From assembly GCF_002879865.1 (NCBI RefSeq), contig NZ_PNXY01000013.1, positions 62,001 to 126,000 of the forward strand: DNA of 64,000 nucleotides, read 5' to 3'. This DNA is from Paraburkholderia rhynchosiae (GTDB taxonomy: Bacteria > Pseudomonadota > Gammaproteobacteria > Burkholderiales > Burkholderiaceae). The position numbers and the translations under genes were made by a program. Each line of letters begins with the position of its first letter. The stretch's first letter is position 1. Shown here piece by piece: positions 36,673-45,226 of this stretch. Under the pieces are notes generated by a model that saw only the letters and a program-made list of their open reading frames with translations, searched no databases and was not told the DNA's origin.

Positions 36673-37044
36673 TTAGAAGTGCCGCGTCAGCCGGGCAGTC
36701 ATGATGATTCGGTCGGAACGAGTGCAGTTCAATTGTTCCTCGGTCGCGCGCGCCGATAGATCGACCATTCGCATCTGGACGCCGGCAGCATCGCACTCGC
36801 GATGCAAATTTGCAGACGTCTGGATGGCTTGCCGCTCGTCAGCAGATAGCGCAAGCGTTTTAGTACCTTGGCCCGCGCCCGGCCAGGCGTCGTCGTCAAT
36901 TCTCTCATCGGCGACTTTCTATCGCCGCGATTCTACGCTCCCCCTCTCCTATTGCGACGCAACCGTTCGCCAGGCTTCGGTGAGGCGAGTCGGCGTCTTC
37001 AGCGATGCTGCGCGATGCGCCGCTACCTGCTTTTCGTCTTTCAT
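36673..37044 (-). pseudogene. Possible decayed ORF with two in-frame amber codons
   Basis: ATG at 37044 after an AAGGA ribosome site encodes 31 residues (starting MKDEKQVAAHRAASLK) and then TAG, followed nine codons later by a second TAG. The same frame continues with protein-like, GC3-rich sequence (TKTLALSADERQAIQTSA, then MRMVDLSARATEEQL) to TAA at 36673. It may be one broken gene, or a short peptide gene plus a second gene starting inside. No family recognised. Confidence 0.35.
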
Positions 37045-37438
37045 TGCGAGTCCTTGATGGAGGCTAGTGAGTGGATGTCGAGCGTGCCCCGCTCATGCGC
37101 CCATTGAGCGCATCCCCAGTGTAGGAACAGCGCGTGCATAAAGTCCTGCAGAAAAAGATGAAAATTTCTGAGGCGCGTGCGGATACTCGCCGCGGCAGTC
37201 TTCGAGGACGGCTATTTAAGAACTATTAAGGGCTTCGACGATGGCGTGCTCTATGGACTCGATATTCTGGTTCTCGAGTTCCTCGCTTGGCGCTTCATGC
37301 GCCGCCGCGACGCGAGGGCGCGGATCGCGTTGCGCGTGCTGGCGTTCGGCCTATATTTTGTCTGCGTTGCCCAATAACGACGACAGTTTGATTGACTGAC
37401 TGAATTCGATGTACTCACATATGGACTGATCGATAGAA
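37045..37438. other. Gene-poor stretch; possible small membrane ORF at 37177-37377
   Basis: About 390 bp. A plus-strand frame opening with GTG at 37177 ends in a hydrophobic protein-like tail (LYGLDILVLEFLAWRFMRRR, then IALRVLAFGLYFVCVAQ) with two possible membrane helices. It has no ribosome site and could be a 3' gene fragment. Nothing else recognised. Confidence 0.3.
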
Positions 37439-38104
37439 TCATCGTGGCCTGAGCACGGCCACATTCCATTTGATGCCGGACGGAACGTGCACGAGGCGGA
37501 CACGATCAAGTTCCTCAAAACCGGCCCTCAACCGTTTCCATGTGTTCACGCCGTCGGCGTGGTGCCACATGCTGACGATAAGTATTCCGCCGGGCGCAAG
37601 AGATTGTGCGAATCGCCTGACATGGTCTTCCGGAGTTTTTAGGTAATAAAGTATTTCGTTAAAGACAATGACGTCGAACACCTCTGAAGTCTTGAACGCG
37701 GTGACATCCGCTACAGCGAACTCCGCTCCCTGGATGTTCAGCTGGCGCGCCTTCTCGATGGCGGCTGCCGACAGGTCGATACCCAGATAGCTGGATATTG
37801 CGGCACTCGAAAGCCAATGGGCCAGGATGCCTGTGCCGCACCCGACGTCCAGAATGCGCGCTGCCGGCTTGAAGTGCAGACAATATCCGAGAATCACACT
37901 ATACCGGCCGACTTCCTTTGTGGTGGAAAGAAAGTCCCAAGCTCCGGAATCGTACTCGTGATTCCATGTCTTATCCGAGATTGAGGTGTTGCGAGGCGAC
38001 AGAATCACGGCCTTGATCGCAACTGGCATGAACTTATGAATAGGCCATTCCAGAACTTTTTTGAGTAATCTTGCAGTGCTTGCAATCTCATTAGCAATGA
38101 ACAA
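37439..38104 (-). CDS. Class I SAM-dependent methyltransferase
   Basis: A 221-residue methyltransferase. Motif I is RILDVGCGTGILAHWL (about 90), motif II YLGIDLSAAAIEKAR and motif IV FDVIVFNEILYYL, then LAPGGILIVSMWH. I choose TTG at 38104 because GGAAGGAGGT lies directly before it. Longer starts have no ribosome site and add unconserved residues. Substrate unknown. Base composition of the region is a little lower in GC than neighbours, and the gene stands alone, so transfer is possible. Confidence 0.82.
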   Translation of the reverse strand: MFIANEIASTARLLKKVLEWPIHKFMPVAIKAVILSPRNTSISDKTWNHEYDSGAWDFLSTTKEVGRYSVILGYCLHFKPAARILDVGCGTGILAHWLSSAAISSYLGIDLSAAAIEKARQLNIQGAEFAVADVTAFKTSEVFDVIVFNEILYYLKTPEDHVRRFAQSLAPGGILIVSMWHHADGVNTWKRLRAGFEELDRVRLVHVPSGIKWNVAVLRPR

Positions 38105-38435
38105 AGCTACCTCCTTCCAGAAACCGGCACTAACAGTGCAGATGCAGAATATCCGAATTGATGTCCTGGGTATGTGCTTATCAATGGTCTCAGCAACCAT
38201 GCTAACGGGTTGAAGGTACATGCATCGATGACGCTTCTTGATAGGGCGTACTGTGGCGGACAAATGGCGGAAAGCCACTTACCATCGCCGCATGGGAAGC
38301 CGGAAAGACGGCGCGTTGAACGCTGAACATCGACTCGGTGAGCGCGGGATGTGGTAAATGCGATAAGGAATGTTGCCGTCTGCGGCGCATCTCGAACCGC
38401 GGACGGCAAGTGATTTGCACATTAACGCGAGTGCG
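38105..38435. other. Intergenic region, nothing recognised
   Basis: About 330 bp between two minus-strand genes. No supported gene or repeat. The promoter of the methyltransferase gene is expected near its left edge. Confidence 0.4.
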
Positions 38436-38741
38436 CTACTTCCATTTTGATCCGAGATTTTCCAACCCAGCTTTCATGAGGTCTTGTGGCAACATCGCGA
38501 CGCGCAACTCGCAATCGGCGTTGAATTTCAGGAACCACGGTTCCGCAAGCGCGGGAATGTCCGACGCGTCATCGAGATGGATCACGAGCACTGCGCCGCG
38601 TGTGCCATTCTGCTCGGTGAAGTAGGCGGCCTCCGGTTTGGTCTCTTCGAGTATCCTCGCGATCACGTCGCCGACAGTGCCGGCACGGACTAGAGTGTTG
38701 AACGGTTCGTGCGGTATCCGTACGTTGAGAAGCATGCGCAT
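38436..38741 (-). CDS. Hypothetical protein, 101 aa (DUF3303/GYD-like)
   Basis: AGGAGG five bases before ATG 38741 fixes the start (MRMLLNVRIPHEPFN). The protein reads like a small ferredoxin-fold (dimeric alpha/beta barrel) domain: a first strand LLNVRIP, helix TVGDVIARILEETKPE, strand GTRGAVLVIHLDD, helix IPALAEPWF and last strand ADCELRVAML. That resembles DUF3303 or GYD proteins. Soluble; role unknown. Confidence 0.65.
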   Translation of the reverse strand: MRMLLNVRIPHEPFNTLVRAGTVGDVIARILEETKPEAAYFTEQNGTRGAVLVIHLDDASDIPALAEPWFLKFNADCELRVAMLPQDLMKAGLENLGSKWK

Positions 38742-39076
38742 GTCATCCTCCTGATTGATGCCCAAAGGGCAACTTAAGGATAGGTGCTCGACGCGTCGCT
38801 GTCGCTGTTCATATCGAGCCGGCCGCTTCCTGGCCGCTTCCAGGTCGCTTCCTGCCCGCTTCCTGGTCGATTGCGTCCTCCACTACGTCGACGAGCCAGT
38901 CGCGGTACACCTGCCCCGCAGGAACCTGTGGTCGGCTGCCTGACTGGCGTCAGACCGTGAGAGGTGCACGAGCAGCCACCGATGATCTGGCTCCCCATAA
39001 GCCGCGCTAAAAAGTCCGATGCGATGTCTTTCGCGGTCGGCAAGACGGAGCGCCCGAGACCGGGCGGTCATACGTT
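38742..39076. other. Intergenic region with short tandem repeat
   Basis: About 335 bp between two minus-strand genes, without a supported gene. It contains the 11-bp tandem repeat at 38823-38866. Confidence 0.45.
38823..38866 (+). repeat. 11-bp tandem repeat, 4 copies
   Basis: Four imperfect copies of CCGCTTCCTGG run without gaps (copies 1 and 4 identical; 2 and 3 differ by one or two bases). It lies in non-coding DNA. A simple slippage-prone repeat; possibly an array of regulator half-sites. Confidence 0.7.
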
Positions 39077-42000
39077 TCACGCGGTGGCTGGGATCGGTTC
39101 CGGCATACGGTAGCTGTGCAGCAGCCTCTCTTTCTCTTTTGCCACGGCTGCCATATTGCGTTCCTTCACGTGGCCGAAGCCGCGAATCCGGTCCGGCAGC
39201 GCGGCCAGTTTCAACGCGGCAGGCAGGCGTTCGTAGTCTAGTGTCATACAGAATTCGTCCACGAGCGCGATGTATTCAAGAATCAACCGCCGCTCCGCAC
39301 GTCGCTCGCCGGTCTTTCCAAAGATATCGAACGGCGTGCCGCGCAGCCTTTTCATTGTCGCGATAAAGCGAAATACGGGTAGCATCCACGGACCAAAGCG
39401 TCTCTTCACCAGGTGACCATTGTCGTCGCGCTTCGCGAGCAATGGCGGGGCAAGGTAGAAGTTCAGCTTGTAGTCGCGCCCCGGTTCGCCGTCGAACTGC
39501 GCGCGCAGTTTGTCGAGATAGGCAGGATCGGCATAGAGCCGCGCCACTTCATATTCGTCCTTGTATGCCATCAGTTTGGCGAGGTTTGTCACCACCGCGC
39601 GCGTGAGCGGCAGCTTTGAATCGCGCCCGAGTTGCTGTTCCTTCGACCGAATGCGCTCGACCACGCCGCGATAAGTTTGCGCATACGCAGCATTCTGATA
39701 AGCGGTGAGAAGCGCCTCGCGCGTCGCGATCAGTTTGTCGAGCGACTCGGGCATTTGCATCACGACGGCCTGCGGCGTGGCCCGCCGATTGCGAAGCGCG
39801 TCAACGGCTTCCGAACCTTGGCACGCAATATAACGCCCCCAGTTGAACGCCTGCTGATTCCTGTCGACGGATACGCCGTTGATCTCGATCGCTTGCCGAA
39901 GGCTCGACAATCCCAGCGGCAACCAGCCTTTCTGCCATGCGAAGCCAAGCAGCAGCGGGTTGCTATAGATCGTGTCGCCGAGCAGCGCAAGGGCGAGTGC
40001 ATTGGCGTCGATGAACTCGCATCCATCGCCGATGCTGTCGCGCAGTTGCGCTTCGGTCTGCGCACCCGGAAACGTCCACTGCGGGTTTTTGACGAAGTCC
40101 GCGGTCGGCGTCGCGCCGCTGTTGATCGCGGCGCACGTCACGCCATGCTGCGTGCGCGACAGCACGTCATTGGATGTCGATACGATCGCATCGCAGCCGA
40201 TCACGAGGCGCGCTTCTCCCGTCGCGATGCGCGTGGCGTGCAGCTTGTCCGGTGAAGCGGCAACCTGCACGTGGCTCAACACGGCGCCGCCTTTCTGCGC
40301 GAGGCCGGCCATATCCAGCACGGTGACGCCTTTGCCTTCGAGATGCGCTGCCATGCCGATCAGGCCCCCGATCGTCACGACGCCCGTGCCGCCAACGCCT
40401 GTAACGAGAATGCCGTATGGCCTCGCGAGCGCAGGCAGCGAGGGCAGCGGCAAGCCATCGAAATCAGGCTTGGCTGCCCCGCCGGTTTGCGCGGCCTGAG
40501 GCTTGCGAAGCTGCGCGCCCTCGGCCGTCACGAAGCTCGGGCAAAAGCCGTTCACGCACGAAAAGTCCTTGTTGCACGACGACTGATTGATCTTGCGCTT
40601 GGTGCCGAACGGCGTTTCGACAGGCTCCACGGACAGGCAGTTCGACTGCACCGAACAGTCGCCACAAGCTTCGCAGACGGCGTCGTTGATAAAAGCGCGC
40701 CGGGCCGGATCGGGATACGTGCCGCGTTTGCGGCGGCGGCGCTTCTCTGTCGCGCATGTCTGGTCGTAGATCAGCACGGTCGTGCCGGCAGTGTCACGCA
40801 GTGTACGTTGAATCGCATCGAGCTGATCTCGATGATGAACATCGACGGCCGTCGGCAACACGACGCCGGAATGATATTTTTCCGGTTCATCGGTCACGAT
40901 CACGATGCGCTTCGCGCCTTCGGCATGCACCTGGTGCGCGATCTGCGGCACGCTCAACACGCCGTCGACAGGCTGGCCGCCGGTCATGGCAACCGCGTCG
41001 TTATAAAGAATCTTGTACGTCACGTTTGCATTCGCGGCGATCGCGGCACGAATGGCGAGGAGTCCAGAATGGAAGTAGGTGCCGTCGCCCAGATTGACGA
41101 ACACGTGCTTGTCGCCGGAAAAGTGCATCTGGCCGAGCCACGCGACGCCTTCGCCGCCCATCTGGCTGAACGTTTCTGTCTTTCGGTCCATCCACATCGA
41201 CATGTAATGGCAGCCGATACCCGCCAATGCACGCGAACCTTCGGGCACATTCGTCGACGTGTTGTGCGGGCAGCCCGAACAGAACCACGGCTTGCGTTCG
41301 ACGGACACTCGCGGCTTCGCGGCTTCGCGCTCCTTCGCTTCGATGATCGCCACGCGCGCGAGCATGCGCGCGCGCACGTCGTCGGGCAAATCTGCACGCG
41401 TGAGGCGCCGTGCGATTGCCTTGGCGATCAGCGCGGGCGACAGCTCGTAATGCGCCGGCAACAGCCAGTCGCCACGCGGCACAGACCATTCGCCGCCCTT
41501 GTTGTCGCGCTCGTCGAACTTGCCGTAGATGGTCGGGCGCACATCCTCGCGCCAGTTGTACAGTTCCTCTTTCAGTGCGTACTCGAGAATCTGGCGCTTT
41601 TCTTCGACGACCAGAATCTCTTCGAGGCCTGTCGCGAAAGCGCGCGCATCCTGCGCGTCGAGCGGCCACACGCAGCCCACTTTCAGGAGGCGCAAGCCGA
41701 TTCGCGCACAGGTGTCGTCATCGAGGCCGAGGTCGCTGAGCGCCTGGCGCACGTCGAGATAAGCCTTGCCCGCGGTGATGATCCCAAAGCGCGGCTTCGG
41801 CGAGTCGATCACCACGCGGTTCAACTTGTTCGCGCGGATGTACGCGAGAGCGGCATACCACTTCTCGTCGAGGAGCCGCGCCTCCTGCGCGAGCGGCGAA
41901 TCGGGCCAGCGAATGTTGAGGCCGCCCTCGGGCATCGCGTAGTCGGTGGGCGTGACGATTTCGATGCGATCCGGATCGAGGTCGATCGACGCGGTCGATT

Positions 42001-42664
42001 CGATCACGTCCGTTACGCACTTCATCGCGACCCACAGGCCTGCGTAGCGGCTCATCGCCCAGCCGTGCAGCCCGTAGTCGAGATATTCCTGCACGTTCGC
42101 GGGATACAGCACGGGAATGCCCGCCGCAATGAACGCATGCTCCGACTGATGCGCGACCGACGACGACTTCGCCGCATGGTCGTCGCCCGCCAGCACCAGC
42201 ACGCCGCCGCGCACGTCGCTGCCCGCCGAGTTCGCGTGCTTGAAGACATCACCGGTACGATCGACGCCCGGCCCTTTGCCGTACCACATGCCGAACACGC
42301 CGTCGCGCGTTGCGCCCGGCCACAGGTTGATCTGCTGCGAGCCCCATACGGCGGTCGCGGCCAGGTCTTCATTCACGCCGGGCTGAAAGAACACATCGTT
42401 TGCCTGCAGATGCTTCTTCGCTTTCCATAGCGATTGATCCAGCGCGCCCAGCGGCGAACCGCGATAACCGGAGATGAAGCCGGCCGTATTCAGCCCAGCC
42501 TTCAGGTCGCGCGCTTTCTGCAGCATCGGAAGACGCACGAGCGCCTGCGTGCCGCTGATATACACGCGGCCTCGCTCCAGCGTGTATTTGTCGTCGAGAG
42601 ATACGGATGAGATCGGCGCTTGTTCTGGTAGCTCGGCTAGGGTGGCGCGTTCCTGGGCATTCAT
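39077..42664 (-). CDS. Indolepyruvate ferredoxin oxidoreductase, fused subunits
   Basis: A 1195-residue single-chain enzyme of the aerobic fused IOR type that oxidatively decarboxylates aryl pyruvates such as indolepyruvate or phenylpyruvate to the acyl-CoA. In order: pyrimidine-binding domain (TAGFISGYRGSPLGALDQ, about 55), thiamine-diphosphate domain (CSGCPHNTSTNVPEG, then VNLGDGTYFHSG), an Fe-S region (CEACGDCSVQSNC and SSCNKDFSCVNGFCPSF), then the gamma domain (GVGGTGVVTIGGLIG). The ATG at 42664 gives the usual MNA...LDDKYTLERGRVYISG opening; the frame extends upstream without conservation. A divergent LysR gene lies 102 bp away. Confidence 0.92.
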   Translation of the reverse strand: MNAQERATLAELPEQAPISSVSLDDKYTLERGRVYISGTQALVRLPMLQKARDLKAGLNTAGFISGYRGSPLGALDQSLWKAKKHLQANDVFFQPGVNEDLAATAVWGSQQINLWPGATRDGVFGMWYGKGPGVDRTGDVFKHANSAGSDVRGGVLVLAGDDHAAKSSSVAHQSEHAFIAAGIPVLYPANVQEYLDYGLHGWAMSRYAGLWVAMKCVTDVIESTASIDLDPDRIEIVTPTDYAMPEGGLNIRWPDSPLAQEARLLDEKWYAALAYIRANKLNRVVIDSPKPRFGIITAGKAYLDVRQALSDLGLDDDTCARIGLRLLKVGCVWPLDAQDARAFATGLEEILVVEEKRQILEYALKEELYNWREDVRPTIYGKFDERDNKGGEWSVPRGDWLLPAHYELSPALIAKAIARRLTRADLPDDVRARMLARVAIIEAKEREAAKPRVSVERKPWFCSGCPHNTSTNVPEGSRALAGIGCHYMSMWMDRKTETFSQMGGEGVAWLGQMHFSGDKHVFVNLGDGTYFHSGLLAIRAAIAANANVTYKILYNDAVAMTGGQPVDGVLSVPQIAHQVHAEGAKRIVIVTDEPEKYHSGVVLPTAVDVHHRDQLDAIQRTLRDTAGTTVLIYDQTCATEKRRRRKRGTYPDPARRAFINDAVCEACGDCSVQSNCLSVEPVETPFGTKRKINQSSCNKDFSCVNGFCPSFVTAEGAQLRKPQAAQTGGAAKPDFDGLPLPSLPALARPYGILVTGVGGTGVVTIGGLIGMAAHLEGKGVTVLDMAGLAQKGGAVLSHVQVAASPDKLHATRIATGEARLVIGCDAIVSTSNDVLSRTQHGVTCAAINSGATPTADFVKNPQWTFPGAQTEAQLRDSIGDGCEFIDANALALALLGDTIYSNPLLLGFAWQKGWLPLGLSSLRQAIEINGVSVDRNQQAFNWGRYIACQGSEAVDALRNRRATPQAVVMQMPESLDKLIATREALLTAYQNAAYAQTYRGVVERIRSKEQQLGRDSKLPLTRAVVTNLAKLMAYKDEYEVARLYADPAYLDKLRAQFDGEPGRDYKLNFYLAPPLLAKRDDNGHLVKRRFGPWMLPVFRFIATMKRLRGTPFDIFGKTGERRAERRLILEYIALVDEFCMTLDYERLPAALKLAALPDRIRGFGHVKERNMAAVAKEKERLLHSYRMPEPIPATA

Positions 42665-42766
42665 GGCGAGACTGTCTCCGTGAGAATGTATTTTTCTCGC
42701 CGAGTATAGGAAGCCGTATTGCCATCGTAAAATCACAAATACGCAACCTTGATATTCGAAAAACAG

Positions 42767-43672
42767 ATGGCTTTCGATCTCACACTCCGGCAGTTGCGCT
42801 ACTTCGTGGCGGCCGCGCAAACCGGTCAATTTTCGATGGCGGCGGCGCAGGAACACGTGTCGCAATCGGCGATCACCAACGCGGTTCTGGCACTGGAAAG
42901 CGGTCTCGGCACGCGGCTGTTCGAACGGATGCCGCAGGGCGTCGCCCTCACGCCGGATGGTCACGACTTCCTTAACCATGCGCGTCGCGTGCTGGATGCA
43001 GCGCGCGACGCCGTGCACAAACCGCCTTTTCGCTCACACGACATGCGCGGGACCGTGCGCATCGCAGCGTCCTATACGCTGTTGGGCTATTTTCTGCCTG
43101 AGCTGCTGGCGCGATTTCGCGCGACGTATCCGCTGATCGAATTCGACCTTCGGGACATGGAGCGGGAGGATATCGAGCGAGCCGTGCAGGACGGGGAGAT
43201 CGACATCGGCGTGGTGCTTCTTTCGAATGTCGAGAAACCCGGCCGCTTCGGGCGCCATGTGCTGATGCGCTCGCGGCGGCAGTTGTGGGTTGCGCCGTCG
43301 CATCCTCTGGCGCAACTGGATGCGCCGTCGCTCAAGGACATTGCGGCTCATCCATACATCCTGATCACAGTCGACGAGGGCGAACAGTCGACTCTGCGCT
43401 ACTGGAACAGGAAAGGACTGGAACCGGACATCGCCTTTCGCACGAGTTCCATGGAAGCGCTGCGCGGACTCGTCGCGCACGGCTTTGGCGTGACGGTGCT
43501 CTCGGACATGGTGTTTCGCCCGTGGTCGCTCGAAGGCAAGCGCATAGAAGCGCGGCCGATACTCGACACCGTTCCTCAGATGGATGCGGGCATGCTGTGG
43601 CAGAAGGGCGCGCAGCTAAGCCGTCCGGCAACGGCGTTGCAGCAGTTCCTCATCCACGCATGCGGTACATGA
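42767..43672 (+). CDS. LysR-family transcriptional regulator
   Basis: A 301-residue LysR regulator starting MAFDLTLRQLRYFVAAAQTG, with winged helix FSMAAAQEHVSQSAITNAVLALE and a substrate-binding domain from RGTVRIAASYTLLGYFLPELL. Divergent from the indolepyruvate oxidoreductase gene (102-bp gap), so probably its regulator. It converges on the MFS gene at 43729. Confidence 0.9.
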   Translation: MAFDLTLRQLRYFVAAAQTGQFSMAAAQEHVSQSAITNAVLALESGLGTRLFERMPQGVALTPDGHDFLNHARRVLDAARDAVHKPPFRSHDMRGTVRIAASYTLLGYFLPELLARFRATYPLIEFDLRDMEREDIERAVQDGEIDIGVVLLSNVEKPGRFGRHVLMRSRRQLWVAPSHPLAQLDAPSLKDIAAHPYILITVDEGEQSTLRYWNRKGLEPDIAFRTSSMEALRGLVAHGFGVTVLSDMVFRPWSLEGKRIEARPILDTVPQMDAGMLWQKGAQLSRPATALQQFLIHACGT

Positions 43673-43728
43673 CGAGGCGCAACGGCGCCACTGACAAGAA
43701 GGTAGCAGGCGCCGGACGAACCGAAGGT

Positions 43729-45171
43729 TCAGTGCGAAATGCTCTCGAGCGACTTGCCGAGGGTTCGCGGCCCCATCAGGCCGATCGCGACGATCACGAG
43801 CGTCATCGCACCCGCGATGAAAACGAACACGCCGCTCACGCCGAATTCCCTCAACGTGAACGCAATGACGAACGAGCTGAATACCGCCGACAGGCGGCTC
43901 CACGAATAGACGAAGCCCACCGCGCGCGCACGAATCGCCGTCGGATAAAGCTCCTGCTGGTACGTGTGGTAAGTGAACGAGATGATATTGCCGGCGAGCG
44001 TCAGCAAAACGCCGAGCGTCACGATCGCGACCGCCGCCGACGCCTGGCTGAATAGCAGGCCGCTCACGATATTGACCGCGGCCATGAAGACGATCACGTG
44101 CTTGCGTTCGAAGCGGTCGGCGATCCAGTAGCCAAGCAGCGGACCGAGCGGCGCGGCGAGGCCGATAACCGTGGTGTACAGCAGGCTGTGCGTCACGGTG
44201 ATGCCTTGCTTGACGAGCAGAGTCGGCACCCAGTTCGCAAAGCCGTAATAGCCGACCGTCTGGAAGATATGGAAGATGATGAGCATCGCGGTGCGGTTGC
44301 GATAGGGCGGTTTCCACATGTCGCCGAAGCCTGCCTTGCGCGGCACCGGGTCGGCGGGTCCAGGGGCAGGCAGCGGCTTGCCGTGTTGTTGCGCGACTTT
44401 TTCTTCGAGGCGCGTGAGGACTTCGTCCGCTTCGCGCATGCGGCCTTTGCTCGCCAGCCAGCGCGGACTTTCCGGCAAGTTTCGCCGGAAGTACCAGACA
44501 AAGAGCGCGCTGATGCCGCCGAGCAGCACGACCCATCGCCAGCCGTCGAGTCCAAATGGCGTTTTCGGCACGAGCAGATAGGAAAGAAACGCCACGACCG
44601 GCACGGCCGAAAACCCGATCGCCTGACAGATGGCGAAGGCCCGGCCGCGCAGGTGCTTCGGCGCGAGTTCGGACATGTAGGTGCCGATGGTGATCAGTTC
44701 GACGCCGATGCCCATGCCCGAGATGAAGCGCCATAGATTCAGGCCGTGCGCCGTATCCTGACAGGCCATCACCGTGTTCGCCGCCACGTACCACAGCAGG
44801 GACCACGTGAAGATCGCCCTGCGGCCGAAGCGGTCGGCCAGAAACCCGCACGCAATGGTTCCGACAAACAGCCCGGCGAAGAGGGCGGCAACGAAGCTCG
44901 CCACGCCGGAAGTGCCGAAAAGACCCGAGGTGGTCGGCGTGAGAATCCCGCTCTTCACGAGACCGGGCGCGACATAGCCGGTAAAGAGAAGATCGTACAG
45001 TTCGAAGAAGAAGCCGAGGCTCAGCAGCAGGATCAGCTTCCAGACCGCACGCGTTGCGGGAAGCCGGTCGAGGCGCGCCGAAATCGCCCCGGTGCTGGCG
45101 ACCGCGGCGGCTTCGGCTCGTGTTGCATCGTCACCGACGCGTAGCGGTGACGCGCCCTCCAGAATGGCCAT
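43729..45171 (-). CDS. MFS transporter (sugar/aromatic-acid type)
   Basis: A 480-residue, 12-segment major facilitator. Signature pieces are LSLGFFFELYDLLFTGYVAPGL (TM1, shown in part), GFLADRFGRRAIF (TM2-3 loop), the PESPRWL motif after TM6 and GYWIADRFERKHVI (TM8-9 loop). It begins 55 bp after the permuted aconitase-like gene on the same strand and is the third gene of the LysR/hydratase/MFS operon. Its substrate is probably the acid that the hydratase acts on. Confidence 0.88.
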   Translation of the reverse strand: MAILEGASPLRVGDDATRAEAAAVASTGAISARLDRLPATRAVWKLILLLSLGFFFELYDLLFTGYVAPGLVKSGILTPTTSGLFGTSGVASFVAALFAGLFVGTIACGFLADRFGRRAIFTWSLLWYVAANTVMACQDTAHGLNLWRFISGMGIGVELITIGTYMSELAPKHLRGRAFAICQAIGFSAVPVVAFLSYLLVPKTPFGLDGWRWVVLLGGISALFVWYFRRNLPESPRWLASKGRMREADEVLTRLEEKVAQQHGKPLPAPGPADPVPRKAGFGDMWKPPYRNRTAMLIIFHIFQTVGYYGFANWVPTLLVKQGITVTHSLLYTTVIGLAAPLGPLLGYWIADRFERKHVIVFMAAVNIVSGLLFSQASAAVAIVTLGVLLTLAGNIISFTYHTYQQELYPTAIRARAVGFVYSWSRLSAVFSSFVIAFTLREFGVSGVFVFIAGAMTLVIVAIGLMGPRTLGKSLESISH

Positions 45172-45226
45172 GTCTGTCTCCAGTATCGTCTTTTGAATAA
45201 GTCACTACTTGCACCGCGGCCGTGGG

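Noticed and set aside
40271-42430. A very long open frame (719 codons) antisense to the indolepyruvate oxidoreductase gene
   Set aside because: It is a typical GC-rich shadow: Arg/His-rich, no recognisable domain, and opposite a clearly assigned enzyme.
42665-43018. N-terminal extension of the indolepyruvate oxidoreductase by 118 codons
   Set aside because: It runs through the divergent promoter region and the start of the LysR gene on the other strand; the family's N-terminus matches ATG 42664.
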